A stretch of DNA of 64,000 nt, from assembly GCA_003864495.1 (NCBI GenBank), contig ML133400.1:1108575-1172574 (forward strand), given 5' to 3'. Under the pieces are notes generated by a model that made no database searches, was not told the DNA's origin, and saw only the letters and a list, made by a program, of their open reading frames with translations. Origin of the DNA: Nemopilema nomurai. Taxonomy: Eukaryota; Cnidaria; Scyphozoa; Rhizostomeae; Rhizostomatidae. Position numbers and translations under genes: made by a program. This document shows positions 34,501-48,200 of the stretch, in pieces (positions within the stretch are counted from its first letter, which is position 1; the number at the start of each line of letters is the position of its first letter).

Positions 34501-36173
34501 TTGATGTGAAATGCAGTGCAGTTGTACTTCAAAGAGGTGCAAAGCTGGATGCTGCGTAGCTGTACTGCCACTGCGCCAATTGGGGCATCTGCACGCACCG
34601 CAGCCGCCTCGTAGCAATCTTAAAAAGACAGGATCAAATTAATACTGGCTGGACTACAGACAATCGATACTGGCTGGACTAAAGACAATCGATACTGGCT
34701 GGACTAAAGACAATCGATACTGGCTGGACTAAAGACAATCGATACTGGCTCTGCTTTCCAGCTGTAATACCTTGAAACTGAACTTAATCCAATTATGAAG
34801 TTGATTGAATGCCCAGAAACTACTTCCCAATTTCACAAGTCATTTTTAAAATAGAGGGTGCTCTCTCCTCGATTAGCCTAGCTACTGAGAGAGCTTCTCC
34901 TCGAGAAATTCCCCTGCATACAATTCCTTTTTTTCTTTTCTCAAATTATGACATATTTATATTGTATGTTATTAATACTTGCCATAAAATTGTATGTTGT
35001 GGAATTTTGAAATTAAATGAACTGAACTTAGATGAACTGACCATGGAACAACTGGGAAATTTGAACACATGGAATGACTTAAAGAATAACTTGGCACATT
35101 AGTATCATTTGACTTACATCAATGCTTTTTATTGGCAAATAACGATTATTCTAGTTGACAATTTAAAAGTCATTACTTCGAATTTAATCATTTTTTTCTT
35201 CGCATGCTTTGTCCATAGAAATGATGTCTTATTGAACTTTCGTGCATTACTCATCACTGTTTTCTGCGTTGACGAGGGCTCAAATTCGAATTCCTCTTCA
35301 TACTCATAATTTGTTATTTTATCGGGAATTTTAATGATTAGAATATGCTTAATCTCAGGAACTTCCGAAACCAAAAAACCTGTAAATATGAACTTTTTCG
35401 TTGTCAGTTGCTAAAAAGACGGTCTATATATGGTGACTTGAGAATTTGATTTTATGACACCACCACTATTGCGAAACCATGACTAAAACGATCAACACCC
35501 TGTTATAAGTGATGCAAGAAATTAACCGCAAAAAGATTTAATTGATGCGTCAGAACACGTGCCAGACAAAAAGCTATGTGTTTTGAGGCAGATATAGATA
35601 AACGAAGGGCTGAAAATTGGAAAGCCCTTGGTAAATCGAAACATTGTACGTAAAATATGAATGTTTTTGCCACTGCAACCCTGATTAATGACGAATGCCA
35701 TTAAGACCCGTCGGGCTTCATAGGAAAAAGAGACGTACAAAACTGCTTAAAGTGGTTTGATCTCGTCACTAAATCTAGCCATTGTAACGATAAGCAGTTT
35801 TCGGCTGTCAGTTATGTATGTCGGCTATGAATTTGAAAACTGCATATCCTCTTCCCAGAGCAACTTCCGGGCGCACATGGTTTAGAGAATTAATAAACAG
35901 AGTACGAAAGTTGATGCGCTAATTATTTAATTTGTCTAATTAAATGGGGATTTCATTTATCAAATCTCGACATTGAAGCTCTCCATCTCCACGCTGGTTT
36001 AGATGTTCAAACTTATTCAAGGGGAGACAGTTTTTCCATGACGACACAACCTATCGGTCATGTGAATACGGATTCATCGGCTGAAACACGAAATACATAC
36101 CACCATATCTTGCCTTGACGGTCCCTAAGAACGCCAGGGAAACGAAAGCCGTAAATGGCCCAAAAATCAACAT
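25533..36173 (-). CDS. Adhesion G-protein-coupled receptor (signal peptide, Ig-like, HRM, GAIN/GPS, 7TM), complete
   Basis: Fourteen minus-strand exons: 36173-36101, 34618-34139, 33737-33408, 33180-33071, 31980-31904, 31367-31234, 30695-30451, 29879-29730, 29464-29370, 28781-28282, 28072-27847, 27286-27027, 26427-26343, 26001-25533. They total 3234 nt (1077 residues) with all phases consistent. The signal peptide starts MLIFGPFTAFVSLAFLG. A Ser/Thr-rich linker (STPSNNTQAP) precedes an Ig-like domain (CSF..FRWEKDG..YYRC). A hormone-receptor motif (exon 30695-30451, CPF...RFC...W..PETSHC) is followed by GAIN. The GPS reads C..W..KGC...CSCNHMTNFAIL, keeping the His-Met-Thr cleavage triad. TM3 reads LLHYFVLTTFCWMVVEAY and TM6 GCTWIFGL. 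The plasma-membrane role is signalling by a tethered agonist after self-cleavage. The ligand is unknown. The N-terminal domain (34618-34139) is unrecognised. Confidence 0.92.
27440..27605. repeat. GGGCCC-rich repeat-like patch in a GPCR intron
   Basis: A GC-rich island in AT-rich DNA. Motifs GTGGGCC, GGGCCCCGAGCAAA and GGGGCCCCGATCAAATTTTGGCCCAGGGCCC recur within 160 bp. This resembles transposon-derived sequence, but I cannot define ends or family. Confidence 0.35.
27762..27827. repeat. 19-bp tandem repeat
   Basis: Unit AGAGGCAACGGCATTGAAT, three full copies plus a partial one, in the GPCR intron between exons 28072-27847 and 27286-27027, just past the donor. Confidence 0.9.
32067..32908. 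repeat. About 840-bp pure purine (GGAAA-type) tract
   Basis: Continuous A/G sequence built of AAAGGAAAGAAAAGG units, interrupted only by occasional GGAATGA/GGAATGGAG variants that recur at higher order. It lies in the GPCR intron 31981-33070, so the transcribed RNA is pyrimidine-rich (CUUUU/CCUUU). Long open frames through it on both strands are an artefact of a sequence poor in stop codons. Such tracts can form triplex DNA. Confidence 0.95.
34636..34752. repeat. 25-bp minisatellite next to a GPCR exon
   Basis: Unit ACTGGCTGGACTAAAGACAATCGAT, about 4.5 copies, starting 18 bp beyond the acceptor of exon 34618-34139, so within that intron's 3' end region. Confidence 0.9.
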
Positions 36174-38359
36174 TCTGGCGGGGAAGGAACTGTGGCGCTG
36201 CCTTTGCCCGTTGTGCTGGCAGTCATCTGTGTGTCATTCGGAACGGCCTTTGTTGGGTCAACTGCGTGTTGTCATTACCGCATTACTTCCTCGTTTTGAA
36301 GGTAAACTTTGACATCCAATGCAAAACACAAAACAATTGATGTTTATTTGAGGACGATTATGAATGTCAAAGTGCATGTTTAAAGAGCATTTAAATGTTG
36401 GTGCATTTTCTTTCCATTTTATTATTAATGCGACCTGATTTCCCTTTACCCAAACAAATATTTGCACATCAAATTGGCTCAGGCCTCATTTCCAGTCAAA
36501 CGAACAATGGCGTGCTGGCTGGGGCAGGGGGGGGCCTGCCAATCAAATCCAAGGGGCGCTGAAGAATACTTCAAACGTTCATGTTTCACTAGTTTCCACA
36601 GGTGAGATCATATTCGCAAGCGTTTATATGAGAATGCGATTTGTCCCACTCAGGTGGGATGGCCTCTTTCCGGAAATTGTGAACGAGATTTGTATTTTTG
36701 GCACCACAAAATAAACATCTGCTCAACTCAAACGACCATGCTAATAAAAATTTGATCCCCTTTTTGATCATCAAATTAAACAGTATGCTCGGTTTGGGCT
36801 TTGTATCCTTGACATGAGATGGGTTTGGCTACCATCTCGGTTGCCCTTTTTTATGATATCACCTGCTTTTCTGTAGGTATTTGCTACGTTCTAAGCAGAA
36901 GTGTTGTTTTTATCAGCCTATATCAGCCTTAACCATTTTGTTGATTCGTATGAAAGTAGGATTTGGCGCCAACTTGCTTTGTGCATGCGTATCGACAGTC
37001 ATTGAGTGGCACATTTGATTGCATACAACACTGACTAATCAATGGTAACACTTAGCATGAATAAAGTTGACACATTATTTCATAGTCACATTTTTCATCT
37101 TCATTAACTTCAAAAATCATGTCAACTGACCACTTATGATTGTATATGCATGAGTCATATATTAATTCCTTTGAGTTCAGTGCTATTCTCTGAGGGTATT
37201 AGAAGCAAAAGAATAGATTCCTGCTGTTTTGTTTATCTTCTGGTGTATGTTTCAAAGCAATGTTTTGATTTGAACGTGGAACAAACATATGGAAAATTCG
37301 TGTTCCAGAATGGTGTTCCTATTGGAAAATATTTTAAGCTGCTGTTCTCTAACTTTCATCATTCCTTTGATATGAAAAAACTAGATATCTTTTGTCAATT
37401 TTGTGCTAAACTCCAATATTATTAGGAACTCTCAAAATCTGATTTTTGTGAGCCTTTTGTAGACTTTCTCTTGCTGTTAGCCTTTTCGCAGTTATTGAAA
37501 TGCCATCACAATCTGAGGTTTTTGAACTCTGCTGTTATAATAAATAAACATTTCAACCCAAACTCTGCCAGAGGAGCTTCAAGCCTCGAGCCTATTTGAG
37601 ACAATAAAATTTAAATGATATCAGAAAGACAGCTATGAAACCTACTATACAAGAACATATTTTTTCTTACAATAAATTTCAAACAAGAACCAACTATCAT
37701 TTTGATCATCATTGTTTTGTTTCCTTGTTTGGTTGGTATTTAAGTGAATTTGAATGAGCAACTCACATTCAATGCTGATAAATGAACATTTATAATCTAT
37801 ACGTAAATTATATTTTACACAACTTTAGATTTGCAATCATTCATTGTTTCTTGTGTTTCCGGCTTTGATAATCTTTTGGCAATGTCAGGTTGGGGAAATA
37901 GGGGGTTCTTGATGTCTTTTCAGTCTCTTTTCTTCCTGGGACTGTAGACCAGGCTAGTAAATAATTCTAAATCAAACCAGCAGAAGGACTTGGGTGCCAA
38001 TCCCATATAACCCACCATCTTACAAGCTTGGTTCCTGTTTTTTGTACCTGAATCCTTGAGACTTTTCACAGGTCCAATGTAACAATTTAAATCAACCTGC
38101 ATACTCTTTTGATGGCAAAATTACAGGGCAACTCCCATAAACGATGGGCAAACAAAATACCAGATCATATTTTCTGGCCAATAAAAATCACCTGACATTT
38201 ACCTGGTCTAATTCAAAAGCAGGTTTCTTACAGTCCATAGCATACTGTTGCACCTGATTGTAGATTTCAAACTATACACGCAAAGGATTATACATGTCCA
38301 TCCTTCCATTCCAACTCTTGATGGCCACTGCTAAATGAAGCATCAAAGACTTGGCGTCT
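36174..38359. other. Intergenic, upstream of the GPCR
   Basis: No coding region seen. The GPCR promoter and 5' untranslated region should lie just above 36173 (minus strand). A G-run (eight G near 36529-36536) is the only notable short feature. Confidence 0.4.
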
Positions 38360-38581
38360 TCAATCCCATTTGCTCTTCTCTACCACTTTTCCTGTTTCAA
38401 CCGAAAACCTCACTTTCCGTCCATCGTCCTTTAAATTCATGTTAAAAAGGTATAAAACACATCCTCCGAAACACATAAGTCCGAATGCCATAACAAACTT
38501 GTTTGGTTTGAAAAAGAGTTCTGGGTTTATTATTCTAAAAGCAAGCGTTGATCTCATTTGTGGGGGCTTTTTCTGATCCAT
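38360..38581 (-). CDS. SMIM8: SMIM8, small integral membrane protein 8
   Basis: 73 residues in a single exon, ATG at 38581, stop ending at 38360. The core RSTLAFRIINPELFFKPNKF followed by VMAFGL, one hydrophobic span (about residues 29-46) and the C-terminal SKWD match vertebrate SMIM8, which has the same NPELF.KPNK.VMAFGL block and ends in SKWD. The N-terminus is shorter than in mammals (about 97 residues in total there). Its exact role is not established. No other gene lies within 2 kb, so it stands alone between the GPCR and the coiled-coil gene. Confidence 0.88.
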   Translation of the reverse strand: MDQKKPPQMRSTLAFRIINPELFFKPNKFVMAFGLMCFGGCVLYLFNMNLKDDGRKVRFSVETGKVVEKSKWD

Positions 38582-41500
38582 TATTCCCTACTTTGGTCGT
38601 TGCATCAAGTTTTCCTCCAGTTCATCTGTTTCAAACATAAAAATAGAACTAAAAGGGAGGCACGGAGCGCTGTAGTTTGGAACAGTCCTGGAAAAAGCCT
38701 TTTGAAATACAGCTCAACTTTCCTATGACTTCCAGGAGGTTGAACAGCAAGAAAAACAGTCAATGTTCGAAATGTGTAATGTAGCTTGACAAATAATCCG
38801 AAAACCACTCGAAATCAATCTTGCAATTTCAGAACAGCAGTCAATGTGGTCGTGCTAAGGTCAAAAAACGACAATCACCAAATAATTACACCAAATAATG
38901 ATAATGGCCAGAGAGCTGTGCCATTCTTATCTCTATATATGTAATAACACCTTCCTCCTTTTCCTGCTTTGTTATCTGGCCTTGAACAAGATTTTGGGCA
39001 GTTTTAATATCCACAGTAATAATGCGAAGAAACATGGCCGATCACAGCGTACCAAAACGAGGTCGTGGCATCAGTTCATAACAGCATTTACCCTCTCGAG
39101 TGAATTTCGTTATGGAATGCCATCAAAAAGTAGGGTGACCAATAACTGCCAGGCACTAAAATTAAACTGATTTGCCCATAGATTATGATCGGATTTTAGT
39201 ATCACGCCTGGGAAATAATAGAAACGCCCATTTTGTAATTTCTCCTTAAGGGCTCCTTGAAGGGCTCAAATAATCATCATTGATGAGTGTCGTTTGCATC
39301 ACTAATCTCTGAGACAAACTAGATATTTGCATCAAAAAATCCGTTTGTTCTTTATCTTAATTGTGTTAACTATTTAAGAGTTAGAGATACTATCCACATA
39401 AATATTCGAAAATCAGTTTTGCAACCCATTCTTTTCAATCGTGTTACTTTAATTAAGTAGGGTTGACAATAAGCTCTTATGGATCCCGAAATGGGGTTAA
39501 CCACTATATGTTAATAAACAGTTAATGCAAATATAAAGAGTGTAAAATACATCTACGACAAAGTTTTAAGATTTATTGATGATGAATAAATTCAAGATTA
39601 TGAGTATACGCTATTATTAGTGACCAATGCAGACGACAAAAATCAGTTTTACCTGTAGGGAAAGGGCTAATATCTATTACTGTATGTCGATCCGAATGGT
39701 ACATACTCTATATAATGGAAACCCTGTTGAATATTTCTTGAGCTATTATCATGTTTTCCAAAAAGTCGAAAGCCTACAATTTATGTATAAAAGGCCAGGG
39801 AACAAAACTAAAGCCTTTTCTTAGTTGAATATTGAAATTTCCTGCAACTTTTTCTAAGAATCCTTTTAAAACAATTTAGCCATTTATTTTTCTAATTATA
39901 GCATGTGCGAATTGAAATTTGCCACATGTGGTTAAATTTTAAGGATGATTTGTTTATGAGTGGATGTTAAAGGAGGGTTCTCATATTTCAAAACTGAAAG
40001 GATCATGACATCATTGAAGAGTATCGTTCGCAAAGCTTCAAGGATTACTATGCTGCTATAAAAATTCGAAAATCTACAACTTATATGAAGGGTAAGGGAG
40101 CGTAACTTTAATGCATTTCTGGTTGAATAGATGAGCTTTATGCAGAAAATATTCTATAGAAAATATTCTCAGTGCCTTGAAAATGCGAACATTGCAGAAA
40201 ATGCAAATGGGAAAATGATTTCCAGAAAATTACATTAAAAGAATATTGTTAAATATGAAAATAAATTGACATTAAGACTAATTCGTTTCGCATTTAAGAC
40301 TCAAATTTATAGCATTCAATCATCGTTAATCAAAATAGAAATATTTTCAAAAATGAACATTTCACTCGAGAAGCTAAAGGTTCTCAAAAGGCGTCTTCAG
40401 AGTAATTAAACTTGAAAATTTACTAGCGAAATTGGAAACATTCCAGAAGCATCCGTCGTATTTCTTGCAAACTTCTGGGATATGATTAGCTAAAAAAGAT
40501 AAGATTGAAGCACATGGAACATATAGCAATTGAACGGAGTTATGCGAGACTCCCCACTTTACGTCCAGTTAAACGAAGAAAACATTTTTGTACACTTGTG
40601 CTTGGAAGCATATATGAATGCGAAGAGTACGAAATAAAAAAGATCATAGAATGCTTGTTTACTCAAGCAAGGTCATAATGGCGACTGTTGGCCTATGACC
40701 TACGTTAACCTTTCAACTTTGAGATACACATCAGGTACACATACTCTCGTCAGATGTTTCAACTCTTGTTTGCTCTATCCTTTGATGAAAGAAATTTATG
40801 CTGCAATTCCGTTTTCTATAAGGTTAATATTTTAGTTGAAAAGAAGGATTTACTGTAAACATGTTACGATAAATGACTGTATTACTTTAATTGGAGGGAT
40901 TACAGTAGTCAAGTTGCAATAGAATTCCGCAAATGGCTGCTTTTAATTAAGATGTCTTCCTCTCATAGATTAATGGTAACAAATAAGTTGAAATTTTTGG
41001 GCTGAAATTGCTGTTCAAATGTAAATAGGGTATCAAAATATCAAAAATGATTCTTGTTTTAAATTTTTAGATTTCGAGGTAATTTGGGCATTTAGGTGCT
41101 GATGACAAGAAATCGCCCTGCAGGCTTCTTAAAATGAGTGTTGAACGCATGAAAGTAGTGTCCAAACCTTTTTACATGCCTGCCCAAATTGTCTTCTGTT
41201 CAATAGTTGAAATCTGGTTCTCAAATATTTTATACCTCATAGGATTCTTAAAACGTTCAAATATTCTGATCAGAAAGGACTTGAATTATAACTAAATTCG
41301 ACTTATCTTTCGTTATTCTACGCAATATTACTTGTCTTTGGAAACTGAGTCTAAAAGTTTGTAACAAAAAGGGCGTTTTGTAGCACTGGATGTTGTAATT
41401 CTCATATTGATCTAAGTTAAACACAATAACCAGTTAAAATCAGCATGTAAAATCAATAAATACACAATTAAAGGATATCAAATAATTATTTAACAATGAG

Positions 41501-42202
41501 AGTAATAAAAATCTATGTTTCAAATCCACTTAAATCATGTTGCGCAAACAAGAAGCTAGCTCAGTATAAAAATATCTGGATCCTGCGATTTACATCTTGA
41601 GGAAAGTCAAACCTAACCTCCTAGAAGTCCCTATGAAAAAGCCCCTGTCTTTGAAAGTCAATGATGATTCATAATTTGGATAGGCAGCCAGCATGTAAGA
41701 AAATATAACTAACTGGCCCCATAATTTGATTGAATAAACAGCAACAAGCCGAACTCTTGGAACCATACCATTTTGGAATTAAGACGGGCTTATTTAAACT
41801 TGGGATGTGATGACATGTGACACGAAGGATTACATGAAACGTAACACAAAAAGCAAAAGTAGTCCTTTCATAAATCAAAACGAATGTTCCGCCACATTCT
41901 CCACCCATTTAGCCGTAAAAAAAGTATTTCTACTAAGGCTCAGAAGTTCCACACTCACAAATACTCTTAGATTTAAAGAGTTAAAAAAGGACTTTCCCTG
42001 CGTTCGAGTACTGGGTTCACCCTTTGCATAGACCAGCAACAACCGGTAGTGGCTTCACTTATCTGCCCATACTACTTGGCATCTGCAAGTCCTTAATGCT
42101 CTGAAGCTCTCTGCCAAATTATTTACAAAGACAGATACGAAGACGAACCCCTAACGTAATCGCAGTTCAAAATACAGGGATCTGCGTGCATGAGCCGGCT
42201 AT
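38582..42202. other. AT-rich intergenic region, no supported gene
   Basis: I scanned both strands for splice-linked coding pieces and found none. All open frames are short, low in complexity and without family motifs. The SMIM8 promoter presumably lies near 38600-38900. Confidence 0.45.
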
Positions 42203-45200
42203 TTACATTGCGGTGCTAGTTGCTACTTTGTGCTGCAAAATTGAATGCAGTCGTTCCAACTTGATGTTCTCCTATAAGAAAAAAATGATATGATAGGAAA
42301 ACGATGATAGGATACTCTTACTATCTCTTATATATCTTAAGTCGCGATACTCTTATATCAAGGAAGTACATATCAAGGAAACAACCTTCTCTATACTTTC
42401 TCTTAACTTCCACCTTTATTTCTAAGTCAAGTAATGTTGAACGTAGGCTAGAATCTAAGGATTTTTTCTCTTAAGATTAAGCCAGCAGCCATGATCAAAA
42501 GCTATGATCAAATGCATGCTTCAAAGAAAGGAAGAAACTTACACCTAGCACAAGCATTTTAATAAAATGAGGCACTTAACAAATTGGGTTTGTAACGTCA
42601 GTTTCCATAAGAATAATAGTATCATTGTTTTAGCTTATTCAAGTGTCCAATCGGTGACTTACTTTTGAAGCTTGGGTCAGCATCTTCTGTAGTTTTGTGT
42701 TTTCTGCAATTTTTAGGTTTAACATATTGGCATATTTTTGAGCTTGATCTTCGGCGCCCTGTGAAAACAGTGCAAATCGTAAACATGTGTCCTTAACGAT
42801 ATTCTTGCAAATTCATTTGCAAAATGGGACGTTACTTGCAAAGCATCAGTTCAACTTCTTTTGAACTTCTGGGAACTGATGAACAAAAAATAATATATAA
42901 ATTTTACGGTTCGTTTCAAACACACGGGACTCCCGCACCTTTGGTTGTGCGAACTCGTGTGTACATTAAAGGGCAGGAAATCGAGCAGAAACATCTGCAG
43001 GGAACATAAATATCTATCAATAGCCGGAAATTTGCATACACTGAGAACTTGACGTAGGGAAAAGGTAATTTAAGAATACAAAAATTTGTTCAGCCATTTT
43101 AAGCTTTTGTTAGGTTGTGTACCACAAATCAATTTTTCACGAAATATAAATGACGAAATAGAATTATCTGGGGATGAAATAAAGAATTCTGCTGATAAGA
43201 ACAAATGTGATGTATATAGATTTTTAAAGCGACCAGCAAATTGACATGATGAGCGCACATATCTAGTATACTAACTTTCAGAGCCACTTCCAATCTTTGT
43301 GTTTCTAACGATGACTTTCCAAATGAGTTGTTTAGCTCGCTCTAGAAGAAAAAACGTTAAAGTCAATGTTGCATGCAAAAGTAAGGGTTTACAGAAATTA
43401 ATATTGAGAATGGATATTCACAAGATGGAAAGCACTGGGCCTTCCTAACGAAAAACCAATATGACGTCAATTTACTCCTTTTTGCGTACAAATCAATGGG
43501 TAATAAAGCTAAGTCAAATGCATTCTCGAGACGTCCAAATAAATTAAGTATATAATTGTCATAGGCCTTTTGATTGGCTACTAGGGGTGTTATATCAAAC
43601 ATCTTTGTTGGAAAAGGCTTCACTTGGATTGCCTTCCTTAGAGCTCCGTGGCCAACTCGTAAAGTCACGTGAGCGGCATGGTTTCAAACCAGTCCATAAT
43701 GCCAAGCGACAAGCATGTGAGCTAACCGTGTCCTGGGCCCCAGATTCACTTGTAGTTTCGAGCTCGTTGTCCAAATCGTCACTTCCGAAGCTCTTCTTCA
43801 TCGACTCGTTTCCCTGTCGCAGCTGCTTGACCCTTGACTGGAGATGCCGCAGGATCCTTGCAGACCGTGACTCATCGGACGAGCCGTTCAAAGTTCCTTT
43901 CGAGCCGTCCGGTGTTTGCATCCGGTCAGGCGTCCGTGTCCGGTCAGGCGTCCGTGTCTGGTCAGGTGTCCGGGATCTTTCCATTGACGAGTCGCGGTCA
44001 GACCTTGTTGTCTGGAATACATTTGATAGACATAGGATAGTAATTCACCACGTGTATGTTTTGTGCAGAAAACGAGAAAGAGGAGGAGCCAGATTACAAG
44101 TTATTGCCACTGTGTACAGCAATGGATTACTTTCTTTTTTCAACTACCAAGCTTAACCTCTTCTTGTAGGTCCATTTTATTCACTTCTAGCAAAGCATCA
44201 TACAACTGACGTCCCTTTGCAAAGGCAATTTGAAGGCAAAGTTACCTGATCAAAGCTCTCATTTGAAGTTCTGGATACTTCCAACTTCTTTTTGTATTTC
44301 ATAACAAGCCTCCTCAGGTCGTTGCTGGACAGCCGTAAAGCGGCCTAAAGAAAAAAGTTGCATCTTGCAAAATGAATCATCATTTTTGTATCGATAGTTC
44401 ATTCATAGCTCACGGCTGATTCACTTGTATCTGAACTGCTTCTCGGGATGCTGAACACTTTCCTAATCAATGTTTCACTGTGCCTTTTCCAAATGAATGA
44501 AAAGTTGAAAAGCATACTCAACATGGCGGATGTGTTCATCGTTACTTTAGTTACTATACATGGGTGAATAGGTTGTCGATTTGAGCTATAAACTCTTCAA
44601 AATGACTGAAGGTTAATACCTATTTACATATTCTGTAATTGAATGTAGGTACCTTTTGTAGATACATACAAAAAACATTGCTTACATTTTCTTCATTGCC
44701 AATGGCGGACAGATCGATATCAACAGCCAATATTGCTTATTAGTATATAAATATGCATATTGAATATGAGGACAAAATCAAGATCATCGCTAGCATTTTG
44801 TCATGAAATGGGATCATTAAAGTATAAATCAAATCTTATCGAAATGAACGTAGCTTGAGCTCCGTCTAAGGAAATTAAATTGACTGAGAAAATGAAGAAA
44901 AGATTGATACCAATGCTTCTCCAAGAGGGCTGCTGTCATCCCCGTCAAAGGAGCTGCAAAAATGAAAATGAGGCTAGACATTAGAATACTTCATACGCCA
45001 TTCACCCAAGTGGAAACCACGCGATTAAAAGAGATGGTTTAGAGAGCAACAGCTTTTGCAAAAATAAATGATCATATACTACTGATGTGTTTAGCAAACT
45101 CAAAGACCACGATAACTGATCTTGTTGATAAAAATTACCAAAACAGTAAAAAATTACCAAAACAGTCAAAATTTTCACAACGCTAAATCATCATTATTGA

Positions 45201-48200
45201 AACAGATCAAACGGGATTAAACGGGAAAGCAAGAATGACGCCATCATCTGATATTGATCATATGTTTTGGTTGCAAAAGTTCTTCTGAAGAACCACATAA
45301 TATGGAAGGAAAACGACTTACTAATTTCGTTTTGCGGTCGGATAAGAAGCACCAGTTACAGCTGCAGTCTTCAAACATTCCTCGTTTATTTCTAGTATGA
45401 CGGTCTGCTCGACTTTCTCCAGCTGCAAATGACATCATATCTTATAAACGCCCAACAATAGTTGTAATATGGTAATTCGAGAAGCCCACTCAAACGATCA
45501 GTGAAAAGAACAGAATGAAAACATATTATGCAATTCTATCGTTATTGACGACAAAGGCCCCACGTCAAAGCAGCAAATCACCACTTTGTTCATATCACCA
45601 CAAAAATCTTGGGCATTCTTCTATCCATAATAGAGTGATTTCTGAAATACTTTACGTCGTATATCTTCCATTTATCTTAGAACCCTAAAGAAATTCAGCA
45701 AAATTCAATTCGCCAGCCGGTCCAACCCAAATGCTTGCACAAATCTAAAGAACTAAAATTCGTTTCCAATACCTCTCTTAACTTTACTTTCAGTCTCTCG
45801 ATTTCTTCTCTCATTTCTGCCCTCGCTTTCGAAATGGCTTGAAATTTCTCTTCCCTCGTTTCGTAGTTTTGTTGCCTGGCATCCTCTAGCTCCTGCATGA
45901 TTGAGGAACAATTGAGAATCATCAGTATCCTATCTAAACAAATAGCCACAACTTTGACAAATGTTCTTTGATATTAAGAGTCACGATTGTCTACTAACCT
46001 TTTTTAATTTATTGATGAGATTCCTAAGTCGAGCGTTTTCTGTCTCCTTATTTGCATTTTCGGTATCACTTTTTGAAAATGCCAAATCTCTTTCTTCCTT
46101 GACCCTCTCCAATTCTAGTTCAGTCCTTTTCAATTCCTCAAGGCGAGAATTCCTCTCTTTCTCAACCGCTAAACATATCTGTAATATTGCAAAGCATATT
46201 TATACATCAGTATAAGATAACATGCATATGGTGGCTTGATGAAGCAGCTTAATAGTATGGCTGCCCCGATTAAAAGGGAGGCAGACAGCATCATTGGAAA
46301 TTGAAAGGTCTCTATTACCTGGTGTTTAATAGAAAGTAATACTTGTTAAATACTTGCGATCCTCTTTTACCTGGTCTTTGGCTTCTATGCGCAGTTTTTC
46401 TCCAAGCAACCGAGTGGCTTCTGCCTGCTGTTTCAATAAAGCTTGAAGATTGTCGACTTCCGACTGCTTCGTCTAAAAGAAAAACAGCCAGCGCTTGCAT
46501 CGAGTGAGATGGATTTAAAGAACATGTGCATATACTGGAGAAAGCCAGTACGTATGCTTATGGAACTTAGGTTACGGACGAATGGTTAAAGAAGAAAGTG
46601 CAAAAGAATGCCTAAATTTTCCGAAATTATTTCAAAGCCAAACACCTTGTTTTTCACTCACCTTGAATTGTAGATCCATTTCTTCCACATGCCTCTTATG
46701 TCGGTTTGACAAGACAGTAACCTCGTTATCGTGTTCCTAAAAGAAAGAAAATATCCCCATAAATAAATTCTGAGAGACCTGATTCAACAAAAAAACAGCA
46801 GTAAAACAAATTCATACGCATTAACCTTGAAGTTGTAAATTAAATGGTAACAGCAGACGCCTGACTGAGATTCAAGGGCTCCCATGTCATACTGAATTCA
46901 ATTCCATTGAATAACAGAGCAATGAAATTACACAAGAAACCACAAAAGCAAACAAAGTATCAGACTGTTGAAAACTGGACTTAAAAGTAAAAAATTTGAT
47001 TGTACATTCTTGACTTGAGCATAACGAAAGTTAGTTGGAAATGCATAAAAAGTTGAGATGTTAAATGAAAAATGTCGATAATCTAGAGAAACATATACAA
47101 AAAATACATTGAGAATAGAGACAGCCAAAATAGCGAAATGCGAGAGAATCTTTTTTTCATTTTTACATTTTTCATTTTCCTTGTGACACTTTCGATTTCG
47201 CGTTTATGATTGTTATCCGACTGTTGCTGCACCCTGCTCAATCTTTCGGAGCTTGAGCTCATCATCTTCTGGTTCTCATCCTCAAGTTCCTGGAAAAAGT
47301 TCAAACGGTACAGTGACTTAGAAGCGATGGCCTAATGTCAGAAAAACACTGAATTTCTTTCTACTTTGCAAAGAAAACCGATCAGATGCTTGATAACCGT
47401 TTAACGAATACCGTTTCCTAATATCCTATGGAGTAAACACTTCAAAAATAAAGATACTACTTATACATCACAGGGTCATTACAATAAGTGATACATGAAA
47501 AGACGAATACCTCAATTTTGTTATACAATCTTTTGATTTCATGTTGAAATCTTTTGTTTACTGACTCAATTTCATCCAGCTTTTCCTTAAAAATCAAGAA
47601 ATATGCTTAAAAAGCATAAAAAAGTAGCAGGGATGAGCTGTAAAATAATTTTAAATACATTCCAACTTTATTACGAAATTTGCATTTTTCTCTGATTTAA
47701 TTCTATGTCAAAAAAACTAGAATAAATGGCAATATTTAATCACGAGTCCAAAATCGACCCAGGTTATAATTGGTGCAAATACATTGTAATTGAGAGATTT
47801 TAAGAAAATTGGTAATGCTGTAGACAAAACAATGGTAGATACCTTCTCCAATCGTTCAATAACTGCATCAATATCCGTTTTTTTCGCCTCCGTTGCTTCT
47901 TCTCTGATCTTTCGGATTGTATTCATTTGTTCAATGTTTGCTTCCACCGCCTTTCGCCGCTCGGCTTCAAGTTCCTAAAACAGGAGAACGGAGCTTCAGT
48001 TTTAAAAATATGCAACAGGTTAAATTGGCAAAAACATCAATAAATAAAATCTATGACGAAATTGCTAAGAATTGTTTCGATAACTGTTCAGTTCACATCT
48101 CTTAACATTATTTGCGCTTTGTTTCCTTTCCATTATCATAATATTTTGAGTATTTGGTATCTAAGAAAGTAAAAAATTATTAAATTTGTAGAAGCATGCT

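Noticed and set aside
38370..38576. Plus-strand frame of 68 codons
   Set aside because: It is the antisense shadow of SMIM8.
43587..44156. Plus-strand frame of 189 codons with VRVRSGVRV repeats
   Set aside because: It is antisense to the RTPD-repeat exon of the coiled-coil gene, which has good splice sites and fits its neighbours.
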